A stretch of 64,000 nucleotides of DNA, from assembly GCA_900545525.1 (NCBI GenBank), contig UQZX01000001.1, forward strand, positions 127,583 to 191,582, given 5' to 3'. The DNA comes from an uncultured Prevotella sp. (GTDB taxonomy: Bacteria; Bacteroidota; Bacteroidia; Bacteroidales; Bacteroidaceae). Below are positions 34,071 to 42,487 of the stretch, piece by piece; within the stretch, counting starts at the first letter, position 1; every line of letters begins with the position of its first letter. Both the position numbers and the translations under genes were made by a program. The notes under the pieces were generated by a model. The model did not search any database. It had not been told where the DNA came from and saw nothing but the letters and a program-made list of their open reading frames with translations.

Positions 34071-35099
34071 CTATTTTATGAATTTTCCCTTCATGGATGC
34101 AGAATGCCATACGGCGTTCTTTCCGTCCTTGTCCGAGTATATGAGATATGCCATAAGTTCCGGATGCCTGTCGAGAACAGCCTTCGAGCCTTCCAGCCCA
34201 AGCACCATGAACGCCGTCGCATACGCGTCTGCCGTGGCGCAGTTGTTTGCCAATACGGTGGCGGACAAAATGTTGTGCTGCACGGGATATCCCGTCTTCG
34301 GGTCTATGGTGTGGGCGTATTTCCTGCCGTTCTTGTAATAGAAGTTACGGTAGTTTCCGCTTGTTGCCATAGCCTTGTTCGTTACGTTGAGCACCGTTTG
34401 CACCTCGTTGTTCACGCTAAGCGAGTCATCGGTGGGCTTTGTCACCCCTATGCGCCACGGCACGCGTGCCTCGCTGACACCCGAAGTGACAACCTCGCCG
34501 CCTATTTCGACCATGAAGTTCTCTATGCCCTTGGTCTTCAGGAAGCGTGCCACAACGTCCGTGCCGTATCCTTTGGCAATGGCGCTGCAGTCGAGCATCG
34601 TCCTCTTGTCGTCTTTGACAATCCTTCTGCCTTCCAGTCTCACTTTCTTGTAGCCCACGATGCTGCGCAGGCTGTCTATGGAATGTGCCGACGGCGCGGT
34701 CCCGCTCTTAAATCCGAAGCCCCACAAGTTTACCATCGGCGCCACCGTTATGTCGAATGCGCCTCCCGTTTTGTCGGATATGCGGCGGGCAAGACTGAAC
34801 ACTTCGGCAAACATACCGTCAGCCTTGACGTCCTCGTTGCGGTTTATCTTCGATATCACCGACTGCTTGTTGAAGGTGGACAGGCTGTTGTCCACCTTTT
34901 TCAGCTCAGCCTCTATCTCTTTCTGCAGGTCTTTGTCGTTCTGATATTTTATGCTGTAAACTGTTCCGAACACCATGCCTTGGTTGTGTATGTACGGCAT
35001 GTTGTGCTGTTTGCGCACAATCAGCACGGTTCCGATGATGAGCACCGACAGAAAGGCAAGCGACAGTGCCGACAGTTTTTTGTTTCTTCTTTTTTCCAT
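34071..35099 (-). CDS. apbE: FAD:protein FMN transferase (ApbE)
   Basis: ApbE attaches FMN covalently to threonine residues of Rnf/Nqr subunits and other flavoproteins, in the periplasm. The 342-residue protein has one N-terminal membrane helix after a basic start (LSALSLAFLSVLIIGTVLIV), then FGTVYSIKYQN, the conserved LDCSAIAKGYGTDVVARFL, MVEIGGEVVTSG and THTIDPKTGYPV-like AHTIDPKTGYPVQHN. No lipobox is seen. The conserved aspartate and threonine region of the metal site (NCATADAYATAFMVLG) is intact. Confidence 0.95.
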   Translation of the reverse strand: MEKRRNKKLSALSLAFLSVLIIGTVLIVRKQHNMPYIHNQGMVFGTVYSIKYQNDKDLQKEIEAELKKVDNSLSTFNKQSVISKINRNEDVKADGMFAEVFSLARRISDKTGGAFDITVAPMVNLWGFGFKSGTAPSAHSIDSLRSIVGYKKVRLEGRRIVKDDKRTMLDCSAIAKGYGTDVVARFLKTKGIENFMVEIGGEVVTSGVSEARVPWRIGVTKPTDDSLSVNNEVQTVLNVTNKAMATSGNYRNFYYKNGRKYAHTIDPKTGYPVQHNILSATVLANNCATADAYATAFMVLGLEGSKAVLDRHPELMAYLIYSDKDGKNAVWHSASMKGKFIK

Positions 35100-35130
35100 G
35101 TGTATAGCTTTTGTATGACCGTTTACGGGC

Positions 35131-35835
35131 TTACATCTTGTGCCTTAATATCTCCACGGCAATGTTGAACAGCACTCCTATTGCCGAGCCGTCACTCTTT
35201 CCGTAGCCCGGAACATACCACGACTTACAGAGCCTGCCGTCATCATACGATGCCCTCTTGCGGTAACGCAGGCTCCAGCCCATGTGCACGGGTCCCCATA
35301 TCTTGGCATCGGCGCCTATGCCGAACTCCAGCCAGTGGTAGGAACAGTCCACATCCTTCGCCCCGTATGGTGCCTTGTCTCCCCAAACGGGGTCGGAAAC
35401 GCCCGGATGTGAGAGGTCGTACTTGAACGAAGTGAAGGCATACCTCACTCCGGCATACAGCTTGTATATGTCGTGCTTGTCCTTCAGCAGGTTGAAGTCC
35501 ATGCCTATGCGGCCGAACGGTGCGCTTGTCTTGTATGACGTCTGTGTCACGTCATCGGTGTAGTCGGTACGTCCCACGCCCAGTTCCAGCACGGGGAAGT
35601 ATCTGTCCTTGAGGTTTACGCGCAGCGATGCCTCGTATTGCCCGTAGTCTCCTACAGCCATTTGCACCGGTCCCGCAAGGTCCGCAGCCACGGTTATGCC
35701 GTTGAACAGCGGCACGCTGTCGTTCTTTTGCACCGTGTCCTTGCGCTGTGCCGCCGCCGGGAGTGCCGCCGCCAGCATCAGCAGGCTAATTGCGATGCCT
35801 GAAATATATGCGGAAATGTTTCTTTGAAGTGTCAT
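35131..35835 (-). CDS. DUF6048 family outer-membrane-like protein
   Basis: The 234-residue protein has a signal peptide (LLMLAAALPAAAQ) followed by a strand-rich body: YEASLRVNLKDRYFPVLELGVGR, YKLYAGVRYAFTSFKYDL, MGWSLRYRKR. This looks like a small beta-barrel and matches DUF6048 proteins of Bacteroidota. The function is unknown. It overlaps the DUF6452 lipoprotein gene upstream by 50 bp; this pair is conserved as neighbours in the phylum, to my knowledge. Confidence 0.78.
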   Translation of the reverse strand: MTLQRNISAYISGIAISLLMLAAALPAAAQRKDTVQKNDSVPLFNGITVAADLAGPVQMAVGDYGQYEASLRVNLKDRYFPVLELGVGRTDYTDDVTQTSYKTSAPFGRIGMDFNLLKDKHDIYKLYAGVRYAFTSFKYDLSHPGVSDPVWGDKAPYGAKDVDCSYHWLEFGIGADAKIWGPVHMGWSLRYRKRASYDDGRLCKSWYVPGYGKSDGSAIGVLFNIAVEILRHKM

Positions 35836-36271
35836 AGTCTACGTCTGGATTATTGATAACGACCGAGTCGACGGCGTTGTCCGTACATTCCACTCCCGTT
35901 ATGGTGTGGAAGAACGACGGTCCGCAGTCTACCGACTCGAAGTGTGGCAGGTCTTCTTTCGACACGGTGAGGGTGTCGTATGTAACGCCGTTCCCGCCCT
36001 TGACCTCTAAGAAGAACACGTCTTGCGGGTGTGAAAGGCTCATCGGAAGCGAGAAGCCCGTTATGCGCGTGTCGCGGTTTATCAGCACGGAGTCGCTTCC
36101 GTCCGTGCGGCTTGTCGATATTGTCAGCGTGTCGCGCAGCGTGTCCTGCCGCCCGTCGGCGGCATATATAGCATACGATGTGTACACAAGATTGTTCAGG
36201 GGACAGTCTATCGACGAGCACGCGCTCACGATAAGCAGTGCGGAGGCTATGACGGGGATTATCTTCCGCAT
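35786..36271 (-). CDS. DUF6452 family lipoprotein
   Basis: The chosen ATG (36271) gives MRKIIPVIASALLIVSACSS, a clear lipoprotein signal. A longer frame to 36445 lies inside the glycosyltransferase gene and is rejected. The 161-residue protein holds SSIDCPLNNLVYTSYAIYAADG and a C-terminal part with DCGPSFFHTITGVECT. Function is unknown. It overlaps the glycosyltransferase stop by 13 bp and the DUF6048 gene by 50 bp. This tight packing suggests the barrel and lipoprotein act together. Confidence 0.75.
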   Translation of the reverse strand: MRKIIPVIASALLIVSACSSIDCPLNNLVYTSYAIYAADGRQDTLRDTLTISTSRTDGSDSVLINRDTRITGFSLPMSLSHPQDVFFLEVKGGNGVTYDTLTVSKEDLPHFESVDCGPSFFHTITGVECTDNAVDSVVINNPDVDYDTSKKHFRIYFRHRN

Positions 36272-37221
36272 CGCAGTTCCTCCTCTATCTGATAGTCGTT
36301 GCGGCTCTCGGAGTTGCGGCTCACGAGGTCGGCGATAAATCCCGCAAGGAACAGCTGCGTGCCTATCATCATCATTGTCAGTGCTATGTAGAAGTAGGGC
36401 GAGTCGGTAACGAGCCGCTGCGGTATGTTGTGTGCAACCGCCCACAGCTTGTCAGCCCCGATGATGAACGCCGATATGAAGCCGATGATGAACATTATGG
36501 TGCCCAGGAAGCCGAACACGTGCATGGGCTTGCGTCCGAAGCCGCTCAGGAACCACAGCGTTATGAGGTCGAGATAGCCGTTGAAGAAGCGGTTTATGCC
36601 GAACTTCGACTTGCCGTACTTGCGCGACTGGTGGTGCACAACCTTCTCGCCTATGCGGTCGAAGCCCGCGTTCTTGGCAAGATAGGGTATGTAGCGGTGC
36701 ATCTCTCCGTACACCTCTATGTTCTTCACCACGTCGCGGCGGTAAGCCTTCAGACCGCAGTTGAAGTCGTGCAGGTTCTTTATGCCGCTTATTTTCCTTG
36801 CCGTTGCGTTGAAAAGCTTTGTAGGTATGGTCTTCGACAGCGGGTCGTATCTCTTCTGTTTGTATCCTGACACGAGGTCATACCCCTCTTCCTTTATCAT
36901 GCGGAACAGTTCCGGTATCTCGTCGGGAGAGTCCTGAAGGTCGGCGTCCATGGTTATCACCACGTCTCCCTGTGCCTCCTTGAAGCCGCAGAAGAGGGCG
37001 GGGCTCTTGCCGTAGTTGCGGCGGAACTTGATGCCTTTCACGCACTCGTGGCTGCTGCTGAGGTCTTTTATCACGTTCCAGGAGTTGTCCGTAGAACCGT
37101 CGTTGATGAATATCACCTCGTAGGTGAATGAGTTCTGCTTCATCACACGTTCAATCCATGCGTAGAGTTCGGGCAGGGATTCGTCCTCGTTGTAAAGAGG
37201 TATTACGACAGATATGTCCAT
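36259..37221 (-). CDS. Family 2 glycosyltransferase with C-terminal membrane segments (DPM/ArnC type)
   Basis: The 320-residue protein begins DISVVIPLYNEDESLPEL, followed by VIFINDGSTDNSW and the nucleotide/metal motif ITMDADLQDSPDEIP. The RKYGKSKFG segment is typical of polyprenyl-phosphate glycosyltransferases. Two membrane helices lie near residues 235-300 (VFGFLGTIMFIIGFISAFII and FYIALTMMMIGTQLFLAGFI). Enzymes of this type load a sugar on undecaprenyl phosphate for export. Its target is unknown. The DUF2723 GT-C-like protein at the window start would be the kind of enzyme that could use such a donor. Confidence 0.9.
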   Translation of the reverse strand: MDISVVIPLYNEDESLPELYAWIERVMKQNSFTYEVIFINDGSTDNSWNVIKDLSSSHECVKGIKFRRNYGKSPALFCGFKEAQGDVVITMDADLQDSPDEIPELFRMIKEEGYDLVSGYKQKRYDPLSKTIPTKLFNATARKISGIKNLHDFNCGLKAYRRDVVKNIEVYGEMHRYIPYLAKNAGFDRIGEKVVHHQSRKYGKSKFGINRFFNGYLDLITLWFLSGFGRKPMHVFGFLGTIMFIIGFISAFIIGADKLWAVAHNIPQRLVTDSPYFYIALTMMMIGTQLFLAGFIADLVSRNSESRNDYQIEEELRCGR

Positions 37222-37277
37222 ATTTAAGGTCTTAATATTGTTTTTTCAGATATATGTGCAGCGCTTTTATACAGGCG

Positions 37278-37823
37278 TTACCGCCTTTTCCCGGCAGACC
37301 TGATTATCGCCGCTATGGGCAGGCTTATCGCTACGCCCAGTATTATGTCGGTGGTAAGAAACTGAAGTGCCACGTCTATGGGGCGCAGGGCGGCAAGCGT
37401 GTCCAGCGCCAGCTTCATGTCGTCGGGCGATATGCCGTAGACGCTCTGTATCATGGCGGTCATGTTCTTGTCCGTCATTGCCGCCGTGTACTTGGTTATG
37501 AGATATCCTCCGTCTATGAACTGGAAGTATACGAACTGCGCCACCGCCATTAGCAGTGAGGCATAGAAGTATGTAAAGCATCCGTAGCCAAACGCCCGCC
37601 TGAAGGATATGGCACCGTCAAGAATGTTGTCGCGGAACCTTCGCAGCCGCATGGTGGCAAAGACAACCGACGCTATGCCCGTGAAGATGGAGACAACGCC
37701 CAGTGTGGGGACGGCAAACCCGCCTATGAAGCAGGCGAAACTCACTATCCAGAGCGCGCCGACAAGCGCCCCGTCTATCCTTGCAAAAGCTTTCAGCTGT
37801 TCGTATTCCTCGCGTGTAGCCAT
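37278..37823 (-). CDS. DUF4199 family membrane protein
   Basis: The protein starts MATREEYEQLKAFARIDGA at 37823 and is 181 residues long. It has four hydrophobic segments (ALWIVSFACFIGGFAVPTLG, VVSIFTGIASVVFATM, YGCFTYFYASLLMAVAQF, and LQFLTTDIILGVAISLPIAAI). A longer frame to 37865 adds MKTLHSVRNIFHST and cannot be excluded. DUF4199 proteins are of unknown function, common in Bacteroidota next to the glycosyltransferase found here. A minus-strand -7 TACTTTTG at 37925-37932 would start transcription near 37918. Confidence 0.8.
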   Translation of the reverse strand: MATREEYEQLKAFARIDGALVGALWIVSFACFIGGFAVPTLGVVSIFTGIASVVFATMRLRRFRDNILDGAISFRRAFGYGCFTYFYASLLMAVAQFVYFQFIDGGYLITKYTAAMTDKNMTAMIQSVYGISPDDMKLALDTLAALRPIDVALQFLTTDIILGVAISLPIAAIIRSAGKRR

Positions 37824-37924
37824 TGTTGAATGAAAGATGTTACGTACCGAATGTAATGTTTTCAATGCGCGCAGCGGCGTGCCGTTGTTGCGGCTGCTGC
37901 CCTCCGCGCCCCGTTAATATTCGA

Positions 37925-37932
37925 CAAAAGTA
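37925..37932 (-). promoter_or_regulatory. -7 element of the DUF4199-GT2 operon
   Basis: TACTTTTG on the minus strand; the leader to the DUF4199 start would be about 95 nt (53 nt for the longer start). No clean -33 is visible. The stretch 37933-38139 has nothing else I recognise. Confidence 0.5.
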
Positions 37933-38139
37933 CTCATTTTCCATTATATAGTATATATAAGAGCGTCTCTTTTTTTTGTTTTTTAAGTTATGGTGAGTGC
38001 GGTGTGTGCGTCCAGTCCCTGCAAGGCTGCGGCTGTATAATATCCGGAACACCTGCTTTTGCAGCTGCCATGGCATATGTTAAAACGTTAAAAACTGATA
38101 AAACACCGTGCCTTAATCGCTTATCAGCAATCTTTTTAT

Positions 38140-38147
38140 TACCTTTG
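38140..38147 (+). promoter_or_regulatory. -7 element of the SRP RNA gene
   Basis: TACCTTTG lies 18-25 bp before the 5' end of the SRP RNA stem. There is no clear -33. Confidence 0.6.
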
Positions 38148-38164
38148 CAGCCGCAAACATACAC

Positions 38165-38260
38165 GGGTAAGTCTTGCACGGCCAGCTCCCTTCGAATCCT
38201 CCAGGACGGGAACGTAGCAAAGGTAGTTGGTTGTAGCGGCGCGATGCAAGTAGCTTACCC
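38165..38260 (+). ncRNA. ffs: Signal recognition particle RNA, small bacterial type (4.5S)
   Basis: The 96-nt RNA folds end to end: 5' GGGTAAG...TTGCA pairs with 3' TGCAAG...GCTTACCC. The apical part shows the SRP hallmarks: CAGG on the 5' side and AGCA on the 3' side form the symmetric loop bound by Ffh, and the stem ACG/CGT closes a GGAA tetraloop. The RNA acts with Ffh and FtsY in co-translational membrane targeting. A TACCTTTG -7 box precedes it, and tRNA-Thr follows only 5 bp later, suggesting one precursor that RNases cut apart. Confidence 0.92.
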
Positions 38261-38265
38261 ACCCC

Positions 38266-38339
38266 GCCTCTTTAGCTCAGTTGGCCAGAGCACGTGATTT
38301 GTAATCTCGGGGTCGTTGGTTCGAATCCGACAAGAGGCT
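38266..38339 (+). tRNA. tRNA-Thr (anticodon TGT)
   Basis: A 7-bp acceptor stem (GCCTCTT / AAGAGGC), D arm GCTC/GAGC, anticodon loop TTTGTAA with anticodon TGT, T arm GTTGG-TTCGAAT-CCGAC and a discriminator T are all present. CCA is not encoded. The anticodon stem CGTGA/TCTCG has one T-T mismatch at its third pair. A strong terminator follows at 38343-38372. Confidence 0.95.
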
Positions 38340-38342
38340 CTT

Positions 38343-38372
38343 AATAAGGAGGTCGAAGACCTCCTTATTTTA
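38343..38372 (+). terminator. Terminator after SRP RNA and tRNA-Thr
   Basis: AATAAGGAGGTC (38343-38354) and GACCTCCTTATT (38358-38369) form a perfect 12-bp stem with a 3-nt loop, then a T-run. Confidence 0.9.
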
Positions 38373-38512
38373 TTGTTTCTCATGAAGTTGATAGATAAAA
38401 CATAGTGCAGATTATCGTGTTCCTTATTCTATTTGTATCCCTGAATGTTGGAGCCGGGACTGTTTGAAGTCCGTGTTAAATGTTAAATACAGGCATATTT
38501 ATCGTGCTTTTC

Positions 38513-38612
38513 TTGCGTATTATAAATCAATTTGCTATTTTTGTGCCAAATAAAAGCAACGCCTTACTTTCTTGTAAGGTTTAGAGCCACTTACGAGTGG
38601 CTTTTATTATTT
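38513..38612 (+). promoter_or_regulatory. Promoter and two-hairpin leader (attenuator or small RNA) before the NYN gene
   Basis: The promoter is TTG (38513-38515), 20 bp, then TATTTTTG (38536-38543). The transcript would begin near 38550 and form hairpin 1 (CCTTAC 38562-38567 with GTAAGG 38574-38579) and hairpin 2 (AGCCACT 38585-38591 with AGTGGCT 38596-38602), with a T-rich tail ending 8 bp before the ATG. CTTGTAAG (38571-38578) could instead pair with CTTACGAG (38590-38597), using one G-U pair, and would disrupt both hairpins. That is the layout of an attenuator. No known riboswitch class was recognised. Confidence 0.6.
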
Positions 38613-38619
38613 ATACAGT

Positions 38620-39273
38620 ATGGTACATAAGAGAGTGACATTTTATGTCGATGGCTTTAATTTCTATTTTGGTCTAAAGAGAACAAGAAAGTCTGTCTGT
38701 GGGTGGAAACGGTATTATTGGATAGACATCGTGAAGCTTTTTGAAGGCTTTCTTGGGGAAGGACAGGTCTTGGAAAGGGTTATTTATTTCACGGCTTCCC
38801 CGTTAAGCCCGGCAAAGAATAGCAGGCAAAGTGCTTTTCTCAATGCCAACAAACTGATAAACGGCGACCGTTTTGAAATAGTCAGGGGCAAGTATTATGA
38901 CAAGCAATTCATTTGCCCCTATTGCAAAGCTTCTGTTCCAAAACCTGAAGAGAAACGGACAGACGTGAACATATCTATACGCATGATAGGCGACTGTATG
39001 CTTGAGAAAACCGATGTCGTTGCATTAGTGAGTGCAGACAGTGATTTGGTCCCGCCTATTGAATTCATTCAAAAGCATTGTCCGCAAAAGACAGTCAAAG
39101 TATATTTCCCTCCGTCAAATTATAGCAATGACCTTAAGGACAATTTGTTGCATCACAGAAGCAAACCGGTGTTGCTAATTAAGAACCAAAGACGTTTCGA
39201 TTTGTCTGTGATGCCTGATGCAGTTACAAAAGGCACCAAAACATATACGATACCTGAGAAGTGGAAAGAATAG
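38620..39273 (+). CDS. NYN-domain (LabA/PIN-like) putative ribonuclease
   Basis: The 217-residue protein has the NYN fold: VTFYVDGFNFYFGL at the N-terminus, a middle part with KRTDVNISIRMIGDCM and VVALVSADSDLVPPIEFI near residue 135, with conserved acidic residues expected to bind metal. CPYCKASVP is a possible zinc ribbon half. NYN proteins are PIN-like nucleases of RNA. No neighbour is linked, and it is more AT-rich than the surroundings, so it could be horizontally acquired. Its leader holds a terminator-like hairpin a few bases before the ATG. Confidence 0.85.
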   Translation: MVHKRVTFYVDGFNFYFGLKRTRKSVCGWKRYYWIDIVKLFEGFLGEGQVLERVIYFTASPLSPAKNSRQSAFLNANKLINGDRFEIVRGKYYDKQFICPYCKASVPKPEEKRTDVNISIRMIGDCMLEKTDVVALVSADSDLVPPIEFIQKHCPQKTVKVYFPPSNYSNDLKDNLLHHRSKPVLLIKNQRRFDLSVMPDAVTKGTKTYTIPEKWKE

Positions 39274-39496
39274 TGTCAGGAGACGTTGAAACAGTGTCCG
39301 TATGATACAGACATGATATTTGTACACAATGTTTGAAATTCCGGCTTATTGCTTTCTTTTTGATTTTCAACAACCTCTGAATAAGCCGCGTTTTGTAAAA
39401 TAAAAGTCGGGAGAGCGCAAAGACGTCAAGGAAACGTGTGCAGGCGTAATGCTTTGTATGACAGAATGTTGCGTTATGTAAATCCTTTTTGTGCAA

Positions 39497-39694
39497 TAAA
39501 ACAAAGCATTTTTATGCCTGAAAACGCCGTTTTATGGTATGAAATGCCGCCTTTTAGGCTCCGAAATGCCGCATATTGCATTGCAAAACACGCCACTTTG
39601 AGGCATGAAACACGCCACTTTACGCTGCAAAACACATAGCTTTACACTCCAGAGGGGCATTTTTATTGCCTGAAGGGGCAGATGCCGTGACTCC
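39497..39694. repeat. 22-bp periodic degenerate array 4 (nine units)
   Basis: Nine units of 22 bp start at 39497, 39519, 39541, 39563, 39585, 39607, 39629, 39651 and 39673. Most begin gaaa or aaaa with cores ATGCCGC or CACGCCACTTT. It sits in a gene-free stretch (39274-39937) between the NYN gene and the groES promoter. Flanking sequence shows fainter copies. Short frames run through it on both strands but are a by-product of the repeat. Confidence 0.8.
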
Positions 39695-39914
39695 CTTTCT
39701 CCAGTTTTGCCGAAACGGCGGAGGTTTTTCCTGTGACACTTTGTATGCCTTTGTGCCGCTGATGGTGTCATGTTGAGCTGCGTATGGCGCATGATGACGA
39801 TACACTGGAAGCCTTGCAGCCTGTGCAGGCACATTATATTAAGGCGAGTTCTACGGATTTATCTTTCTTGTTATATCACATTATATTAAATAAATCAAAA
39901 TAAAATGTATATCC

Positions 39915-39945
39915 TTTGCCGTCTGACGCAAAATCAATACCTTTG
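39915..39945 (+). promoter_or_regulatory. Promoter upstream of groES
   Basis: TTTG (39915-39918), 19 bp, then TACCTTTG (39938-39945). The leader to groES would be about 335 nt. It contains a GATGCC-GCA-GGCATC hairpin (40230-40249) and no supported gene. No CIRCE operator was found. Confidence 0.65.
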
Positions 39946-40289
39946 TATTGGAACATCCGGATATGTCTTATACACAATAATTTGCGTCAGTTCGAGATAA
40001 GATTCCCTTTCTCTTGAGTGTTATAATAAACCTTTTACTTTATGCTTGTCTCGGATTGGCGCAATATTGTCGTCTGCCGTTCCGTCTGCCTTGTGCCGTG
40101 ACTTTGGTGTGCGCAGGCGTACATGGCGTGGCGCATGCGGCACAAGACACTGCCCCGTATGACACATTCTGTATCCATGTCTGCCAAACTGTCATGTCTT
40201 TTATGTTGGCACGCTTTTCGCTTCAAGTTATGACGGATGCCGCAGGCATCGTATGATTAAGTGTATTAACATTAAATATTATAAGAATT

Positions 40290-40559
40290 ATGAACATCAA
40301 ACCATTGGCAGACCGGGTGCTCGTTCTACCTGCACCGGCAGAAGAGAAAATCGGAGGTATCATCATTCCTGACACGGCAAAGGAGAAGCCGCTGCGCGGA
40401 AAGATTGTTGCTGCGGGCAACGGTACGAAGGACGAGGAGATGATACTGAAGGAAGGCGACGAAGTGCTGTACGGAAAGTATGCGGGAACCGAGCTTGAGT
40501 ATGAAGGAGAGAAGTATCTTATAATGCGTCAGAGCGACGTTCTCGCCGTGTTGAAATAA
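40290..40559 (+). CDS. groES: Co-chaperonin GroES
   Basis: GroES forms the heptameric lid on GroEL. The 89-residue protein begins MNIKPLADRVLVLPAPAEEK and has GGIIIPDTAKEKP (mobile loop), then VAAGNG, and VLYGKYAGTELEYEGEKYLIM at the end, all typical. Length is normal for the shorter Bacteroidota GroES. groEL follows after 199 bp. Confidence 0.98.
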   Translation: MNIKPLADRVLVLPAPAEEKIGGIIIPDTAKEKPLRGKIVAAGNGTKDEEMILKEGDEVLYGKYAGTELEYEGEKYLIMRQSDVLAVLK

Positions 40560-40704
40560 GGAACGGGCTGTGGCGGATGGCGTATCCGGCATTTCAATGA
40601 CAGATGACATGCAGTGCGTATCCGGTCCATTCATGATTTCTACGGCAATAAACAACAAAGAAAAATCAAAAAAAATAATACAGGAGAATATGGGTGTTGC
40701 AGCG

Positions 40705-40750
40705 GAGAAATAAATTCTTCATTCTTCATCTCTTATTCTTCATTAAAATA
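40705..40750 (+). repeat. ATTCTTC heptamer repeat before groEL
   Basis: Four imperfect ATTCTTC units lie in the groES-groEL gap, directly before the groEL ATG. They are the same heptamer, in the same orientation, as the right arm of the palindrome inserted in the MurU-like gene at 45236-45409. Confidence 0.5.
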
Positions 40751-40758
40751 AAAAAGTT

Positions 40759-42387
40759 ATGGCAAAGGATATAAAATTCGATATGGATGCCCGCGACCTC
40801 CTGAAGAAAGGCGTGGATCAGTTGGCTAATGCAGTGAAGGTTACACTCGGTCCGAAGGGCCGCAACGTGGTTATAGAAAAGAAATTCGGTGCTCCGCAGA
40901 TAACAAAGGACGGTGTGACGGTGGCAAAGGAAGTGGAACTTGAGGACCACTTTGAGAACACTGGCGCACAACTGGTAAAGAGCGTGGCAAGCAAGACGGG
41001 CGACGACGCAGGCGACGGTACGACAACGGCAACGATACTGACACAGGCAATCGTGCGCGAGGGACTGAAGAACGTAACGGCAGGTGCAAACCCCATGGAC
41101 CTGAAGCGTGGTATAGACAAGGCTGTGAAGACGGTTGTTGACTTCATACAGTCGAGCGCCGAGAAGGTTGACGACAACTATGACAAGATAGAGCAGGTGG
41201 CAACGGTGTCTGCAAACAACGATAAGGAAATAGGCAAGCTGCTTGCCGATGCCATGCGCAAGGTAAGCAAGGACGGTGTCATAACAATCGAGGAGAGCAA
41301 GAGCCGCGATACACACATCGGTGTGGTTGAGGGAATGCAGTTCGACCGCGGATATCTGTCTGGATATTTCGTGACAGACTCTGACAAGATGGAGTGTGTA
41401 ATGGAAAATCCGTACATCCTCATATACGACAAGAAGATAAGCAGCCTGAAGGACTTCCTCCCCGTACTGCAGCCGGCAGCCGAAAGCGGACGCCCGATGC
41501 TCGTCATAGCAGAGGATGTTGACTCTGAGGCACTGACAACACTCGTGGTTAACCGTCTGCGCGGAGGTCTGAAGATATGTGCAGTGAAGGCTCCCGGCTT
41601 CGGCGACCGCCGCAAGGCAATGCTCGAGGACATCGCTGTGCTGACAGGAGGACTGGTGATAAGTGAGGAAAAGGGACTGAAACTGGAGCAGGCAACGCTC
41701 GAGATGCTCGGTACGTGCGACAAGGTCGTTGTTTCAAAGGACAACACCACTATCGTGAACGGTGCTGGTGAGAAGCAGCTCATCGCAGACCGCGTGGCTC
41801 AGATAAAGAACGAAATAGCAAACACCACAAGCTCTTACGATAAGGAGAAGCTGCAGGAGCGTCTTGCAAAGCTCGCAGGCGGTGTTGCCGTGCTTTATGT
41901 AGGTGCCAACAGCGAGGTTGAGATGAAGGAGAAGAAAGACCGCGTAGACGATGCCCTGTGTGCAACACGCGCAGCCATTGAAGAGGGTGTTGTTGCCGGA
42001 GGCGGCACGACATATATCCGCGCTCTCGACTCTCTGAAAGGTCTGAAGGGCGACAACGCTGACGAGCAGACTGGTATAAACATCGTTGAGCGCGCCATAG
42101 AGGAGCCGTTGCGCCAGATTGTCATCAACGCCGGTGGCGAGGGAGCTGTTGTAGTACAGAAGGTAAGAGAGGGCGAAGGCGACTTCGGATACAATGCACG
42201 CACCGACACTTACGAGGATATGCGCAAGGCAGGAGTCATAGATCCGGCAAAGGTGGCACGTGTGGCTCTTGAGAACGCGGCGTCGATAGCCGGCATGTTC
42301 CTCACCACAGAGTGCCTCATCGTCGACAAACCGGAGGAAAAGCCCGCAATGCCCATGGGTGCTCCGGGAATGGGCGGAATGATGTAA
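40759..42387 (+). CDS. groEL: Chaperonin GroEL
   Basis: GroEL is the 14-subunit folding chamber. The 542-residue protein shows KEVELEDHFENTGAQLVKSV, the nucleotide-binding GDGTTTATILTQAI, the apical domain and the C-terminal GAPGMGGMM tail, all typical. groES lies 199 bp upstream. The transcription end is a strong hairpin at 42409-42446. Confidence 0.99.
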   Translation: MAKDIKFDMDARDLLKKGVDQLANAVKVTLGPKGRNVVIEKKFGAPQITKDGVTVAKEVELEDHFENTGAQLVKSVASKTGDDAGDGTTTATILTQAIVREGLKNVTAGANPMDLKRGIDKAVKTVVDFIQSSAEKVDDNYDKIEQVATVSANNDKEIGKLLADAMRKVSKDGVITIEESKSRDTHIGVVEGMQFDRGYLSGYFVTDSDKMECVMENPYILIYDKKISSLKDFLPVLQPAAESGRPMLVIAEDVDSEALTTLVVNRLRGGLKICAVKAPGFGDRRKAMLEDIAVLTGGLVISEEKGLKLEQATLEMLGTCDKVVVSKDNTTIVNGAGEKQLIADRVAQIKNEIANTTSSYDKEKLQERLAKLAGGVAVLYVGANSEVEMKEKKDRVDDALCATRAAIEEGVVAGGGTTYIRALDSLKGLKGDNADEQTGINIVERAIEEPLRQIVINAGGEGAVVVQKVREGEGDFGYNARTDTYEDMRKAGVIDPAKVARVALENAASIAGMFLTTECLIVDKPEEKPAMPMGAPGMGGMM

Positions 42388-42408
42388 TATTGTAAAGTAC
42401 AGATAACA

Positions 42409-42446
42409 AAAGGAGGACATGCTGACAGGTTTTGTCCTCCTTTATG
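42409..42446 (+). terminator. Terminator after groEL
   Basis: AAAGGAGGACA (42409-42419) pairs with TGTCCTCCTTT (42433-42443), followed by a T-rich tail. Confidence 0.85.
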
Positions 42447-42487
42447 CTTTTTTATGACATGAAACGGTGAAAAAACATGCATAATGT

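Noticed and set aside
35786..36445. Longer start for the DUF6452 lipoprotein
   Set aside because: It would lie inside the glycosyltransferase gene and destroy the lipoprotein signal.
39436..39834. Frames on both strands through 22-bp array 4
   Set aside because: They exist because the repeat unit lacks stop codons in some frames; no motif, no start signals.
40014..40256. 80-codon frame between the groES promoter and groES
   Set aside because: No ribosome-binding site or motif; it lies in a leader region and its composition is unlike neighbouring proteins.
40690..40713. A 7-codon frame (ATG...TAA) with a good AGGAG before groEL
   Set aside because: Too short to judge, and the following ATTCTTC repeat shows the region is repeat-derived; no conservation can be checked here.
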